NCBI RefSeq assembly: GCF_001592875.1
Contig: NZ_LSOF01000024.1
Span: 54,338 to 118,337, forward strand
Direction: 5' to 3'
DNA length: 64,000 nucleotides
From: Pseudomonas sp. BMS12
GTDB taxonomy: Bacteria > Pseudomonadota > Gammaproteobacteria > Pseudomonadales > Pseudomonadaceae
Shown here one piece after another: positions 17,849-25,379 of the stretch (within the stretch, counting starts at the first letter, position 1; every line of letters begins with the position of its first letter). The translations under genes and the position numbers were made by a program. The notes under the pieces were generated by a model. The model made no database searches. It was not told where the DNA came from and worked only from the letters and a program-made list of their open reading frames with translations.

Positions 17849-18139
17849 ATGCGCAAGCCCTTTACCTATGCCGCGCTGCTGGCCGCCATGCTGACACTCG
17901 CCGCCTGTGAGGAAACCCCGGAAGACAAGATGGAGTCGGCCAAGGAGAACGCCTCCGAGGCCATGGAGTCCCTCGGTGAGGCCGCCCGAGATACCGGCGA
18001 GGCGCTTGAGCAAAAAACCAACGAAGCGCTGGGCCGTGAGCCGACTGCAGGCGAGAAGATCGAAAATGCCGCCGAAAACGCAGCCGATGCCATGGAAGAG
18101 GCAGGCAGCAAAGCCAAAGAAGCCGTCGACGGCGAGTGA
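17849..18139 (+). CDS. Small helical lipoprotein
   Basis: 96 aa. The signal peptide ends in the lipobox LTLAAC, so lipidation at Cys21 or so is expected. The rest is an acidic, Ala-rich amphipathic helix (KENASEAMESLGEAARDTGEA) with 11-residue-like periodicity, as in LEA/apolipoprotein-type or YtxH-type proteins. The start at 17849 has AAAGGAG upstream and the gene ends in a terminator, so it is monocistronic. The function is unknown. Confidence 0.8.
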   Translation: MRKPFTYAALLAAMLTLAACEETPEDKMESAKENASEAMESLGEAARDTGEALEQKTNEALGREPTAGEKIENAAENAADAMEEAGSKAKEAVDGE

Positions 18140-18149
18140 TAGCAGACCG

Positions 18150-18176
18150 AGGCCCGCACAAGCGGGCCTTTCTTCG
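18150..18176 (+). terminator. Rho-independent terminator after the lipoprotein gene
   Basis: AGGCCCGC-ACAA-GCGGGCCT followed by TTCTT: an 8-bp GC stem directly after the stop codon. It may also serve the convergent MAPEG gene. Confidence 0.85.
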
Positions 18177-18178
18177 TT

Positions 18179-18574
18179 TCAGCCCAACACAGGGCTAAGC
18201 ATCAGCAACAGACTGCAAACCAGCCCAATCACCCACACCAAGCTACGCTGCCAGGCCAGATCGGCCCAATACAGCACGAGATAGAGCACCCGGGCGATCA
18301 CGAACAGCACAGCCAGCACATCGATCAGCGCCCCTTGCGTCTGCGTCACGTGGGCCACCAGCACACCGGCCGCAAACAGCGAAAACGCCTCGAAACTGTT
18401 CTGGTGCGCCGCCACGGCGCGAGCACCGAACCCGGTCAGACGCGCCTGCTGCGCACGCGGATGATGATTGTCGTAACGTCCGCCGCCCTCCTCGGCCATG
18501 GCCTTGGCCACCGGCACCTTGGCCAGGAAAATCAGCACCGCACTGAAAAACAGGCACCACAAAGGCAGAGTCAT
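18179..18574 (-). CDS. MAPEG family membrane protein
   Basis: 131-aa four-span membrane protein of the MAPEG superfamily (eicosanoid/glutathione-metabolism type, YecN-like). It begins MTLPLWCLFFSAVLIFLAKV and contains the family signature around RAQQARLTGFGARAVAAHQNSFEAFSLF and a second polar patch RVLYLVLYWADL. Its start overlaps the DUF599 stop (ATGA), so they form a two-gene operon. The substrate is not known. Confidence 0.87.
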   Translation of the reverse strand: MTLPLWCLFFSAVLIFLAKVPVAKAMAEEGGGRYDNHHPRAQQARLTGFGARAVAAHQNSFEAFSLFAAGVLVAHVTQTQGALIDVLAVLFVIARVLYLVLYWADLAWQRSLVWVIGLVCSLLLMLSPVLG

Positions 18575-19302
18575 TCGCTTTTCTCCTTGGCCGGCTCGGC
18601 CGCAGTTTGGGTATAGACCATCACTTTCAGCACGTCGGAATGGAACTCGCGGTGATACAACACCGCGACCACGCCGGCCGTCAGCAGCATGAAGAACCAG
18701 GGATTGATAAACCAACCGAGTGTCGCGAGGCCAAAGTAGTAGGCCCGCAGCCCCAGGTTGAACTGGTTGGCCGCCATCGACACCACACGCGCCGCCCGCG
18801 TGGCAAACGCCTTGCGCTGCAGTTCGGACACATCGCGCTCACCGATCAACGGCGCCGAGCCCACCAACACTGCCGCGAAGTTGTATTGGCGCATGCACCA
18901 GCTGAAGGTGAAGAAGGCGTAGATGAACACCATCGCCAGGCAGATCAGCTTCAGCTCAGACAATTCGCGGCTGACCGCCTGCACCAACGGCAGATCCTGC
19001 AGCAATGACACGGCACGGTCCGAGGAGCCCAGCACCGTCAATACGCCCGCGAGGATGATCAAGGTGCTGGAGGCGAAGAACGAGGCATTGCGCTCAAGAT
19101 TGCCGATCACACTGGCATCGGCGATACGGTTGTCGCGCAGCAACAGCCGGCGCATCCAGTCTTCACGGTAAAGATGCATCACACTGGCCAGGCACGCCGT
19201 ATCACGGGCCTTCCAGGTGGCATAACGGGTGTACCCCAACCAACAGATCACGAACCACGCCACCGCAGCCAGATGCGGCAGATAAGCCTTGTCGATGGGC
19301 AT
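18571..19302 (-). CDS. DUF599 family membrane protein
   Basis: 243-aa protein with about four membrane spans and the DUF599 core (SSTLIILAGVLTVLGSSD, FAFFTFSWCMRQYN-like). I chose the ATG at 19302 (MPIDKAYLPHLAAVAW), which has AGGAG six bases upstream, over the in-frame GTG at 19308. The molecular function is not known. It is the last core gene before the integrated element. Confidence 0.85.
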   Translation of the reverse strand: MPIDKAYLPHLAAVAWFVICWLGYTRYATWKARDTACLASVMHLYREDWMRRLLLRDNRIADASVIGNLERNASFFASSTLIILAGVLTVLGSSDRAVSLLQDLPLVQAVSRELSELKLICLAMVFIYAFFTFSWCMRQYNFAAVLVGSAPLIGERDVSELQRKAFATRAARVVSMAANQFNLGLRAYYFGLATLGWFINPWFFMLLTAGVVAVLYHREFHSDVLKVMVYTQTAAEPAKEKSE

Positions 19303-19375
19303 ACGCACTCCTTGTAATGGACGGCCGATTATAGCCAGAGCCGATACAGGGAGCTGAGGGAGAAGAATGCGGAAG

Positions 19376-19400
19376 ATGGTGCCCGAAGCCGGACTAGAAC
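19376..19400. repeat. att site, left (tRNA-Leu 3'-end duplicate)
   Basis: Contains TGGTGCCCGAAGCCGGACT, a copy of the last 19 bases of the tRNA-Leu gene (CCA end and T-arm strand) plus one flanking A. It matches 28764-28783 exactly; after one mismatch the next four bases also agree. Confidence 0.9.
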
Positions 19401-19455
19401 TATGCAGCTGCAGGCCATGTAAATACTCACTCTGCAGCTTAAAATCTTGAGCCAG

Positions 19456-19477
19456 TATTCCTAAACATATTCCTAAA
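19456..19477 (+). repeat. Paired 10-bp repeat, left end (probable Int arm-type sites)
   Basis: TATTCCTAAA-CA-TATTCCTAAA, two direct copies with a 12-bp period. An equivalent pair with the same spacing and orientation is found near the right end at 28632-28653. Such paired arms flanking a tyrosine-integrase core site suggest integrase or excisionase binding. Confidence 0.7.
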
Positions 19478-19502
19478 TCAGGATTTACCTGCGAGGGGAT
19501 CG

Positions 19503-19841
19503 ATGAAAACCGCCTTTATCCTACTGGCCCAATACTCAGGAGCCGCCATCATTCCTCTAAGCCAGGTCTGTTCGGACTACTTCACGCACCTAACGCCAGA
19601 GAAGCTACAGCGGAAGGTGCACGCCGGCGAGATCGACTTGCCTATAGTCCGCATCGAGCAGTCACAGAAGAGCGCCAAGGGGGTTCACCTCCAAGACCTG
19701 GCCGATTACATCGATAGACGGCGTAGCGAGGCGTTAAAGGAACTTCAGAAATTCGCACCCATCAGCGCTGGAAGGCCTGATGTTTCTCCAGCAGAAGCAA
19801 AATCGCAGAGGCCCAAGCCACAAAAGCCCGCTGCACCATGA
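19503..19841 (+). CDS. PrtN-family transcriptional activator (pyocin-activator type)
   Basis: 112 aa. MKTAFILLAQYSGAAIIPLS, LTPEKLQRKVHAGEIDLPIVRI and QKSAKGVHLQDLADYIDRRR follow the PrtN pattern closely. PrtN activates R/F-pyocin genes in P. aeruginosa after DNA damage; related proteins sit in many prophages and islands. It has GAGGGG upstream of the ATG, and is the only rightward gene of the element apart from its flank. The last 80 bp run antisense to the 3' end of the 113-aa gene. I infer it controls element genes; no target box is identified. Confidence 0.85.
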   Translation: MKTAFILLAQYSGAAIIPLSQVCSDYFTHLTPEKLQRKVHAGEIDLPIVRIEQSQKSAKGVHLQDLADYIDRRRSEALKELQKFAPISAGRPDVSPAEAKSQRPKPQKPAAP

Positions 19842-20103
19842 AATCTTTAAACTCCCGGATTCCACTTCCTACGCGCTTCTGAAGGTCTTCCACCTCGTCA
19901 GGATTAAGCCCAAGACCTTCCAACGCGATTGATATCTTAGGCGCCTCCGCAAAGACCTTATCGAACAGCTCGCGCGCCTCCCTTCTGATAGTTGGTCGAG
20001 CACCGGCCGTGATTCCAGCTCCCCGCATTGCATCCTCAAGATAGGGCTGAAATTCGCTCCATGTACGCGCAGCGCGCCCAGGGAAGATGATCAATTCACC
20101 CAT
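19762..20103 (-). CDS. Element protein, unknown (downstream of tape measure)
   Basis: 113 aa beginning MGELIIFPGRAARTWSEFQP. Its ATG overlaps the tape-measure stop by 1 nt (TGATG), so it is the last gene of the leftward operon. The C-terminus has a hydrophobic helix (FVAWASAILLLLEKH). I do not recognise it; position suggests a tail- or assembly-related role, but that is inference. Its 3' end overlaps the convergent PrtN-like gene by 80 bp. Confidence 0.65.
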   Translation of the reverse strand: MGELIIFPGRAARTWSEFQPYLEDAMRGAGITAGARPTIRREARELFDKVFAEAPKISIALEGLGLNPDEVEDLQKRVGSGIREFKDFMVQRAFVAWASAILLLLEKHQAFQR

Positions 20104-22256
20104 CAGCTATATCTCCCTGAGCCAGAAACCACCCGCGAAACTCCGCGAGCGATCTCTGCAGTTGCCTTGCGTGCTTCCCGCGGATCCGCAGAGCCACTGT
20201 AGTTGATGGTGATGTTGTTGGCCGGCGCAACTGCGGCACCTTGAAGACCTGGATAGTCGATCATCGGCTCTCGCCTAAGAGCAACATGGTCCAGCACCGT
20301 TTCGTCGGGGTGCATCATTGCCAGAAAGCCTCCTTTGCCATCCAGCCCACCCGATCTGGCACCCTTGCCCGTGCTGCCGCCGCCGTCAAAGCTCGCCAAC
20401 CCTGCCAGCCACGACCCGGCCTCTACGAGAAGACCGGCGCTTCCTGCCGATCCACCGGCGCCTTTTGCCCCTACTGCCGAGCCGAACAACAGCTCAGTGA
20501 TCTGCGCCGCCGCAGCATCTGCCGCCATTCGCCTGATGGTCTTCAGCAAGGCATCGGCCATACCATCCAGACCATCTTCGAAAGGATCAAACAGGAAGTC
20601 AGCCAGCGTGCCTTGGATGTTCTGTGCAGCCCCCTCCCAGGCGGCGCTGATTTCTTCGGTAGCCTCCACAGTTGCCGCCGCAGCATCTTCCAGCTGCACG
20701 TCCAGCGCGGCGACTGCCATGTCATAGCGGCCCTGCGAGATATCACCACCTAGCAGCGCTTCACGCAGCGTCTCAACCTTCTTCTGATATTCGTCCAGCG
20801 CCCGACTGCTATCACTCCATGTAGAGCGCTCAATCTCGCCAATTTGCTCGAGCAGATCCGCCCGCTCTCTCAGCTCATCCTGCGCCGCCTCGTAGCCGGT
20901 AATAGTTGCCAGCGCTGCTTCGGCAGCCTCAATCTGCGCAACGCTGGCCCCTTCCTGCTCAAGGCGGAGCAGAACAAGCTGCTCCCTGGTTAGGCCTATC
21001 GTTGCAGCTTGATCCTGAAGAGCAGCAATCTGTGCCTGAATGGCATCGGTGGTACCGGTGACGGCAATCGCCGCTTTCTCGATTTCTCTGGTCGTCGGCA
21101 AACCGAGGCCAAGCCCCAAACCCTTGCCATCAGTTTTCGGCTCTGGCGGAAGGGTAACTTTCCCGGGCGCCTCCATCGCACTCTTGATCGCCGCCTGTAT
21201 TTTTCCTATTTCCTGATCCAGCTCCTGCTCGTCGTAGTACTCAACGATTCCATCCCGGCCAAAAAAAACCAACTTATCCAAGGCTCCGCCTGCTCTCATT
21301 GCCTGCAGCCGCTCCAGTTCGTCATTCAGGCGAACCAGGTCATCAGCCGCGATTCCATTCATGAAAGCCGCTGCAGTCTCCGAGGCCCACTGGATGAATT
21401 TCACAGTCTCGCGGGCGCCTTTGATGATCGTGTTAAACGAGGATGCGACCCCTTTGGCCATCGCCGCCGCAGCTTGTACTGTCTCTGGATCCTTAAGTGT
21501 TTTGGTTAGCTCAGCCAGGTCTGGCAGCAGCTCTGCTGCGACCTGATTGCCAAGTCCCTCGGCTACCTGTCCGAGCAGGCCGAGCTCCTTTTTGAACTCC
21601 TGCCCGGCCTTGATGGTTTCCTCAGAGAGGATCAGCCCCAATTCCTCTGCCTGGGTGCCAAGCTCCTTCATGGCCTTCCCTTGATCCAGAAGCAGCGGCG
21701 TCAAAGCCGTTGAATCGCTGGCCATGGCCTCCATGAAGAATGTCACTTCCTGCTGGTTTGCGCCGGCTTTCTGCAGCGTATCCACAAATAGCCCGAGCGC
21801 TTGAGGTCCGGAGAGATTCTTGAACTCATCCGCCGTCACGCCCACCAGCGGGGCGACATTCTCGAAGAAGTCCTTCATCGGACCGCCGCCAGTAGTGATG
21901 AAATCACCCACGCGATCGTTAACGTCCTTGAGGATATCGGCGAGCCTTTCCTGGCTGATCCCGACCGACTCAGCACCTGCTGCGAACTTCTGAAACTCCG
22001 TGGTTCCTGCGTTCGAGACCGCGGCCATGCGGGCAATTTCTTGAGCGGTGTTGGCTGCATTGATGGTGACAGCAGTCAGACCAGCAGCAGCGCCTGCAGC
22101 CAGGGCTGCAAGGCCTTTACCGGCTGCCTCTGCCGACTTCTTGATTTCGGCCATCTTCCGGCGTGATTCACGCTCAGCCTTATCGAGCGGGCCAGTAAAG
22201 CCGCCAATCTTGGCAATCAAGTCGAGCGTCAAGGTTCCGAGGCTTTTTGCGGGCAT
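20103..22256 (-). CDS. Phage tail tape-measure protein
   Basis: 717 aa. The N-terminal region (LGTLTLDLIAKIGGFTGPLDKAERESRRKM, then an Ala/Gly-rich hydrophobic stretch) and the long helical middle with DQAATIGLTREQLVLLRLEQEG are typical of tape-measure proteins. The C-terminus has the Gly-rich FDGGGSTGKGARSGGLDGKGG segment and HPDETVLDH seen in siphophage tape measures. In phages it sets tail length and lies in the tail lumen. It is relatively short, which would predict a short tail. The start has AAGGGGAA upstream. No other tail structural gene is nearby. Confidence 0.88.
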   Translation of the reverse strand: MPAKSLGTLTLDLIAKIGGFTGPLDKAERESRRKMAEIKKSAEAAGKGLAALAAGAAAGLTAVTINAANTAQEIARMAAVSNAGTTEFQKFAAGAESVGISQERLADILKDVNDRVGDFITTGGGPMKDFFENVAPLVGVTADEFKNLSGPQALGLFVDTLQKAGANQQEVTFFMEAMASDSTALTPLLLDQGKAMKELGTQAEELGLILSEETIKAGQEFKKELGLLGQVAEGLGNQVAAELLPDLAELTKTLKDPETVQAAAAMAKGVASSFNTIIKGARETVKFIQWASETAAAFMNGIAADDLVRLNDELERLQAMRAGGALDKLVFFGRDGIVEYYDEQELDQEIGKIQAAIKSAMEAPGKVTLPPEPKTDGKGLGLGLGLPTTREIEKAAIAVTGTTDAIQAQIAALQDQAATIGLTREQLVLLRLEQEGASVAQIEAAEAALATITGYEAAQDELRERADLLEQIGEIERSTWSDSSRALDEYQKKVETLREALLGGDISQGRYDMAVAALDVQLEDAAAATVEATEEISAAWEGAAQNIQGTLADFLFDPFEDGLDGMADALLKTIRRMAADAAAAQITELLFGSAVGAKGAGGSAGSAGLLVEAGSWLAGLASFDGGGSTGKGARSGGLDGKGGFLAMMHPDETVLDHVALRREPMIDYPGLQGAAVAPANNITINYSGSADPREARKATAEIARGVSRVVSGSGRYS

Positions 22257-22286
22257 GGAATTCCCCTTGATAAACGGCCAGCAGCG

Positions 22287-22355
22287 CTAGCTATTGGGTT
22301 GAAGTGCCCGCCACCGACAATAGAGGTAATCGCGCGGGCTCTCGGGGTTTTTCAT
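22287..22355 (-). CDS. Possible 22-aa peptide between capsid and tape-measure genes
   Basis: An ATG at 22355 opens MKNPESPRDYLYCRWRALQP-NS and stops at 22287. The composition is protein-like and the position (just before a tape-measure gene) is where phages often carry a short tail-chaperone reading frame, but there is no clear ribosome-binding site. It may be a remnant of a tail gene. The remaining 22257-22422 interval holds nothing else I can identify. Confidence 0.3.
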   Translation of the reverse strand: MKNPESPRDYLYCRWRALQPNS

Positions 22356-22422
22356 GAAGGGGCACTAGCCGAGTAATCCCCTACCGGCTCTCTCGCTATC
22401 GCGACGCTGCCGGTCAGCGTTG

Positions 22423-23799
22423 TCAGGACGAGGGGATCAGACTCATCTTGTAGATGGCGAACGTATCCAGCACCTCAAGGCCCGCGCGCAGCTCACCCAG
22501 GATCAGCAACAGGTTTCGGGTGAAATAGTCCTTGTGACTGTTGCTCAGAAGGATGCTTGGCGACTCGCGGTCCAGCACCGTGGTAAAGCTGGTATCGATG
22601 GTCATTGCCTCACCTTCGGCAACGCTGGGCGTAGTCACGATGCGCGTATTCCAGAGTGCCGGATCCAGAGGCATAGTCGGAGAGCCGAAGACGTACTCTT
22701 CGTCGGTTTCATTCTTGCGAGTGATCTGCAAGCGAAACCAGTCCATGGGGTTCATGATGACCAGACTGGGTTGATAGCCAGCCTCAGACTGGCGAGTCAG
22801 CGCCTCGCCGATTATGTCCGCTGGGGTCGTACCTATAGTCGGTATGAACGTGGCGGCCTGGTTCAGCAAGCCGTCAATTTTCCCCAATCCGCCGGGGCCA
22901 TTGATCAACTGATGCTCCAGACGGCTCAGCAGCTTGTTACGCACCATAAGGTCAACGACAGCCTGCAGCGCAGGGTGATCACTGAGCACCTGCCTCGAGG
23001 AGGTGGTATGCGCCGCAACGGTGGCGATATTGGCGGTTTCAAGAGTGCCTTCTACATCGATCTCAGCCTTCTCGTCGCCTTCACGCTCTTGCTCAGCCGC
23101 CTCACCGCTGCTATTCAGCTGAACAAACTCGACAGAGTCCCGAGAGGTCGGCCGATGCGGCAATGCAGCCAGCAGACGCAGGGGCCGATTTACCTCACTG
23201 ACAAATCCGCGCTGCTCAGGCTGACGCGGCACCGATGTATCGCCACTGCTGCCCATACCGTCATTGGTAAGAGCCGCACGAAGGGCCGCCTGAAGCTTGA
23301 TTCTGCAGGTACCGGCATTCCATTCCTGTAGTGAGGCGAATGGAACTGCCGCAGTTTGCTCGATAGCCTGCAGCGCCAAAGCCCCCAGACCGGCCTGGTT
23401 GGACTGATCGTACATCGCAAAACTGCCGTCCATCGCTACAACACGCTGCTCCACAGCGGCCAGCCTGGCGCCGAGCTCGTGTTGATCTTTCTTGGCCTGC
23501 TCAGCGTAGTACTTGAGGTCGGCCCCAACCGTTTGCAGGGAGCTCTGCACCTCACGATATTCACGGGCGATATCAATATCCTCACCGGCACGGCCGAACT
23601 GTGCATGCGCCATTCGGCGCGGAGACGAGTCAGTCTCTACGCACAGCGCCGCCATGGTCACGACGATCGCGCCGGTGAGCACACCTGCGGCGATGGTTTG
23701 CGTGGTCATCGGCAGCACAACGCCAATAACCAGCGGGATGGCCACGACCAGGGCGATAACACCCAGGATCAGTGGCGCGGAGAGTTTGAAGCGTTTCAT
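22423..23799 (-). CDS. HK97-fold major capsid protein with N-terminal membrane hairpin
   Basis: 458 aa from the ATG at 23799 (MKRFKLSAPLILGVIALVVA); a GTG at 23844 lacks a ribosome-binding site. Residues about 8-29 and 34-51 form two hydrophobic spans. A coiled-coil segment follows (about 75-120, REVQSSLQTVGADLKYYAEQ, LGARLAAVEQRV), in the place of the HK97 delta/scaffold domain. The rest is the capsid fold, with hallmark segments HQLINGPG, SLVIMNPMDWFRL, LDPALWNTRIVTTP, DYFTRNLLLILGELR and VLDTFAIYK. A membrane anchor is not a normal feature of phage capsids. No separate protease or portal gene is present. Whether it forms shells is unknown. Confidence 0.85.
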   Translation of the reverse strand: MKRFKLSAPLILGVIALVVAIPLVIGVVLPMTTQTIAAGVLTGAIVVTMAALCVETDSSPRRMAHAQFGRAGEDIDIAREYREVQSSLQTVGADLKYYAEQAKKDQHELGARLAAVEQRVVAMDGSFAMYDQSNQAGLGALALQAIEQTAAVPFASLQEWNAGTCRIKLQAALRAALTNDGMGSSGDTSVPRQPEQRGFVSEVNRPLRLLAALPHRPTSRDSVEFVQLNSSGEAAEQEREGDEKAEIDVEGTLETANIATVAAHTTSSRQVLSDHPALQAVVDLMVRNKLLSRLEHQLINGPGGLGKIDGLLNQAATFIPTIGTTPADIIGEALTRQSEAGYQPSLVIMNPMDWFRLQITRKNETDEEYVFGSPTMPLDPALWNTRIVTTPSVAEGEAMTIDTSFTTVLDRESPSILLSNSHKDYFTRNLLLILGELRAGLEVLDTFAIYKMSLIPSS

Positions 23800-23877
23800 A
23801 GGGAGGCCCTTTCTGTTGTTCAGACAGGGCCATTTTGAAAACACGGCGAAACCGGATGTAGAGCGTTTCCCCTTCTT

Positions 23878-24123
23878 TCAATGACGTTGAGCTACGTTCA
23901 CCCGCAGGCTCAGTACCACATGGTGCGAGCCGTAATCATCTACCGCAGAAAGCTGGATGACACCTGGCAAGCTGCTCCCCGGCTGTACCACAAAGCTGAC
24001 GCTCAGCCGACAACCATTGGCCGCTGAGGCAGCTAAGAGCCGCTGCTCTTCCACCGGCAGTGATGCAATCATTTCTTCGGCTTGCTTTGCGGCAACTTTG
24101 GCGAAGTCTGCTGCAGTGCTCAT
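23878..24123 (-). CDS. Element protein, unknown (81 aa)
   Basis: 81 aa beginning MSTAADFAKVAAKQAEEMIA. The ATG overlaps the previous stop (ATGA) and has GGGAGGG upstream. The N-terminal half is helical and the C-terminal half beta-like (VIQLSAVDDYGSHHVVLSL). I do not recognise the family. It precedes the capsid gene by about 80 bp. Confidence 0.6.
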   Translation of the reverse strand: MSTAADFAKVAAKQAEEMIASLPVEEQRLLAASAANGCRLSVSFVVQPGSSLPGVIQLSAVDDYGSHHVVLSLRVNVAQRH

Positions 24124-24401
24124 AACTCAACCCTCCCCTGCTCTAGCCAGGCGGCTAGATCATCAATTCGATAGCTAACCTTCGACCCTTCACCGGCCCC
24201 CCTGTAGTAAAAGGCGGGGCCCTTAGTGCTGTTGCGGAGGTCCTTCAACGTGTTCGGCTGAAGGCAAAGAAGCCAAGCCGCATCGGCCTCAGCAACTCGC
24301 CCATCAGGAGTAATACGCAAGCCGCGCTCAATTGCGGCGCCCCTCAGAACAGAGGCAACTTCACTGACGCGGCCACTTAGTTCACATGTAGTTAACACCA
24401 T
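24120..24401 (-). CDS. Helix-turn-helix, excisionase-like DNA-binding protein
   Basis: 93 aa. The C-terminal half has the Xis/HTH_17-like pattern: AAWLLCLQPNTLKDLRNSTKGPAFYYR followed by VSYRIDDLAAWLEQG, i.e. the helix-turn-helix plus the Tyr/Arg wing and the terminal ..DLxxWL helix. It could be a recombination directionality factor or a local regulator. It overlaps the upstream 88-aa frame by 10 nt and the downstream 81-aa gene by ATGA. Confidence 0.7.
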   Translation of the reverse strand: MVLTTCELSGRVSEVASVLRGAAIERGLRITPDGRVAEADAAWLLCLQPNTLKDLRNSTKGPAFYYRGAGEGSKVSYRIDDLAAWLEQGRVEL

Positions 24402-24658
24402 GACTTAACCAATTCCGTTAAAGGGGAATTAATCCGTGAATGAGAGGGGGCGAGGTTTCCAATAAAGGGGGCTTTTTGAACTTTCACCCCACCCCTCCCG
24501 GCCTGGACCGCCCTGCAATCCGGCAAGCAGGCGGACAACCAAGGCGACACCAGAACAATTCGGCTCCGCCCTGGTATATCTAAGAAGGAGTACAGTTTCT
24601 GTACCGGGTGATCCGATCCCGTGCGTACAGTTTCTGTACCGATAGAGCTCTTATTCAT
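24392..24658 (-). CDS. Possible small element protein over palindromic repeats
   Basis: 88 aa beginning MNKSSIGTETVRTGSDHPVQ. It has a strong ribosome-binding site (GGAGG) and fits tightly between its neighbours (3-nt gap upstream, 10-nt overlap downstream), which favours translation. Two copies of a 15-bp palindrome fall inside its 5' end and dictate the peptides GTETV and VQKLY. The remainder has no recognisable domain, so the constraint here may be on DNA and not on protein. Confidence 0.45.
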   Translation of the reverse strand: MNKSSIGTETVRTGSDHPVQKLYSFLDIPGRSRIVLVSPWLSACLPDCRAVQAGRGGVKVQKAPFIGNLAPSHSRINSPLTELVKSWC

Positions 24659-24715
24659 GGTCTAAGCAACCTCCTTCGGTACAGTTTCTGTACCGTGTGG
24701 GTACAGTTTCTGTAC
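24590..24715. repeat. Four copies of a 15-bp palindrome, GTACAGTTTCTGTAC
   Basis: Exact copies at 24590-24604, 24625-24639, 24679-24693 and 24701-24715, with start-to-start steps of 35, 54 and 22 bp. Each is a perfect 6-bp inverted repeat around TTT. They straddle the stop of the winged-helix gene and the start of the next. They look like protein-binding sites (iterons or operators); the winged-helix protein encoded beside them is the obvious candidate ligand. Confidence 0.85.
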
Positions 24716-25132
24716 TCGGTTATTTGCTAGCTCAAGAGTGAACTTGCGCGGCGGAGTAGCAGTGGCTTCCACCTCCAGCTTCCCTTCGCATTCGTCAATC
24801 GGCTTCCAGGCAACCGCGTACAAAGCACAGCACCCACCTGGCTTCATGAACCTACCCTCACGGGTCTTGATGACCAGGCCACTCGCCTGCAGCTCATCCA
24901 GTGCATTAATCAAGGTGCTCTTGCTCCCTACACCCCAGCCTTTGGCTTGGGTAAAGGTGGCGCTTAGATCTCCGTTATTGGTGCCCCTGTACTGCCGCAG
25001 CAGGCCCAACAGAACCTTCAAAGCACCACCGGATAGAGCCCTAAAGTCAGCCGAATCCATGACCACATGAGGCAGAGCCGCGAAGGTTCCTGAATCCTTG
25101 CGGCCCTTCGTTTTAGCCCTGGTCCTGGCCAT
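24662..25132 (-). CDS. Winged-helix, replication-initiator-like element protein
   Basis: 156 aa from the ATG at 25132 (MARTRAKTKGRKDSGTFAAL). The middle (ALKVLLGLLRQYRGTNNGDLSATF, GVGSKSTLINALDELQASGLVIKTREG) reads as a winged helix, of the type found in small replication or regulatory proteins. The C-terminal tail VQKLYPHGTETVPKEVA is specified by the palindromic repeats in the DNA. It overlaps the upstream 88-aa gene by 20 nt. A replication role is inferred from the fold and the iteron-like repeats. Confidence 0.65.
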   Translation of the reverse strand: MARTRAKTKGRKDSGTFAALPHVVMDSADFRALSGGALKVLLGLLRQYRGTNNGDLSATFTQAKGWGVGSKSTLINALDELQASGLVIKTREGRFMKPGGCCALYAVAWKPIDECEGKLEVEATATPPRKFTLELANNRVQKLYPHGTETVPKEVA

Positions 25133-25379
25133 CGCCCCCGCCTTGTTCAGCAAGGTATTGAGGATCCGGGCAGAGCGAGCCCGCCAGCTGCTTGCAATGA
25201 TCCTCCAAGTCACCGGCCCACTCCTCAGCAATCGACTGCCCCAGACGCGCCAGAGCTATCGCCTCTTCACCCTCCAGCAGCTGAATCGCCCGGAATAGAA
25301 CCCCACACCGGTCGAGTACATCATTGGCGGCCCATAGCTGGTGAACGGCATCCCATAGGGCATCCTGAGCGGGCGTCAT
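25113..25379 (-). CDS. Element protein, unknown (88 aa, acidic helical)
   Basis: Starts MTPAQDALWDAVHQLWAAND, mostly helical, with a Cys pair (RCGVLF, SLCPDP). It overlaps both neighbours (ATGA with the 94-aa gene, 20 nt with the winged-helix gene), so it is part of the leftward operon. I do not recognise the family. Confidence 0.6.
   Translation of the reverse strand: MTPAQDALWDAVHQLWAANDVLDRCGVLFRAIQLLEGEEAIALARLGQSIAEEWAGDLEDHCKQLAGSLCPDPQYLAEQGGGDGQDQG

Noticed and set aside
23799..23844. GTG start giving 15 extra residues on the capsid protein
   Set aside because: No ribosome-binding site, and the added residues are hydrophilic and break the basic start before the membrane hairpin.
24590..24715. 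CRISPR-like repeat array
   Set aside because: Only 15 bp long, palindromic, with irregular spacers of 7-39 bp that are coding; no cas genes.
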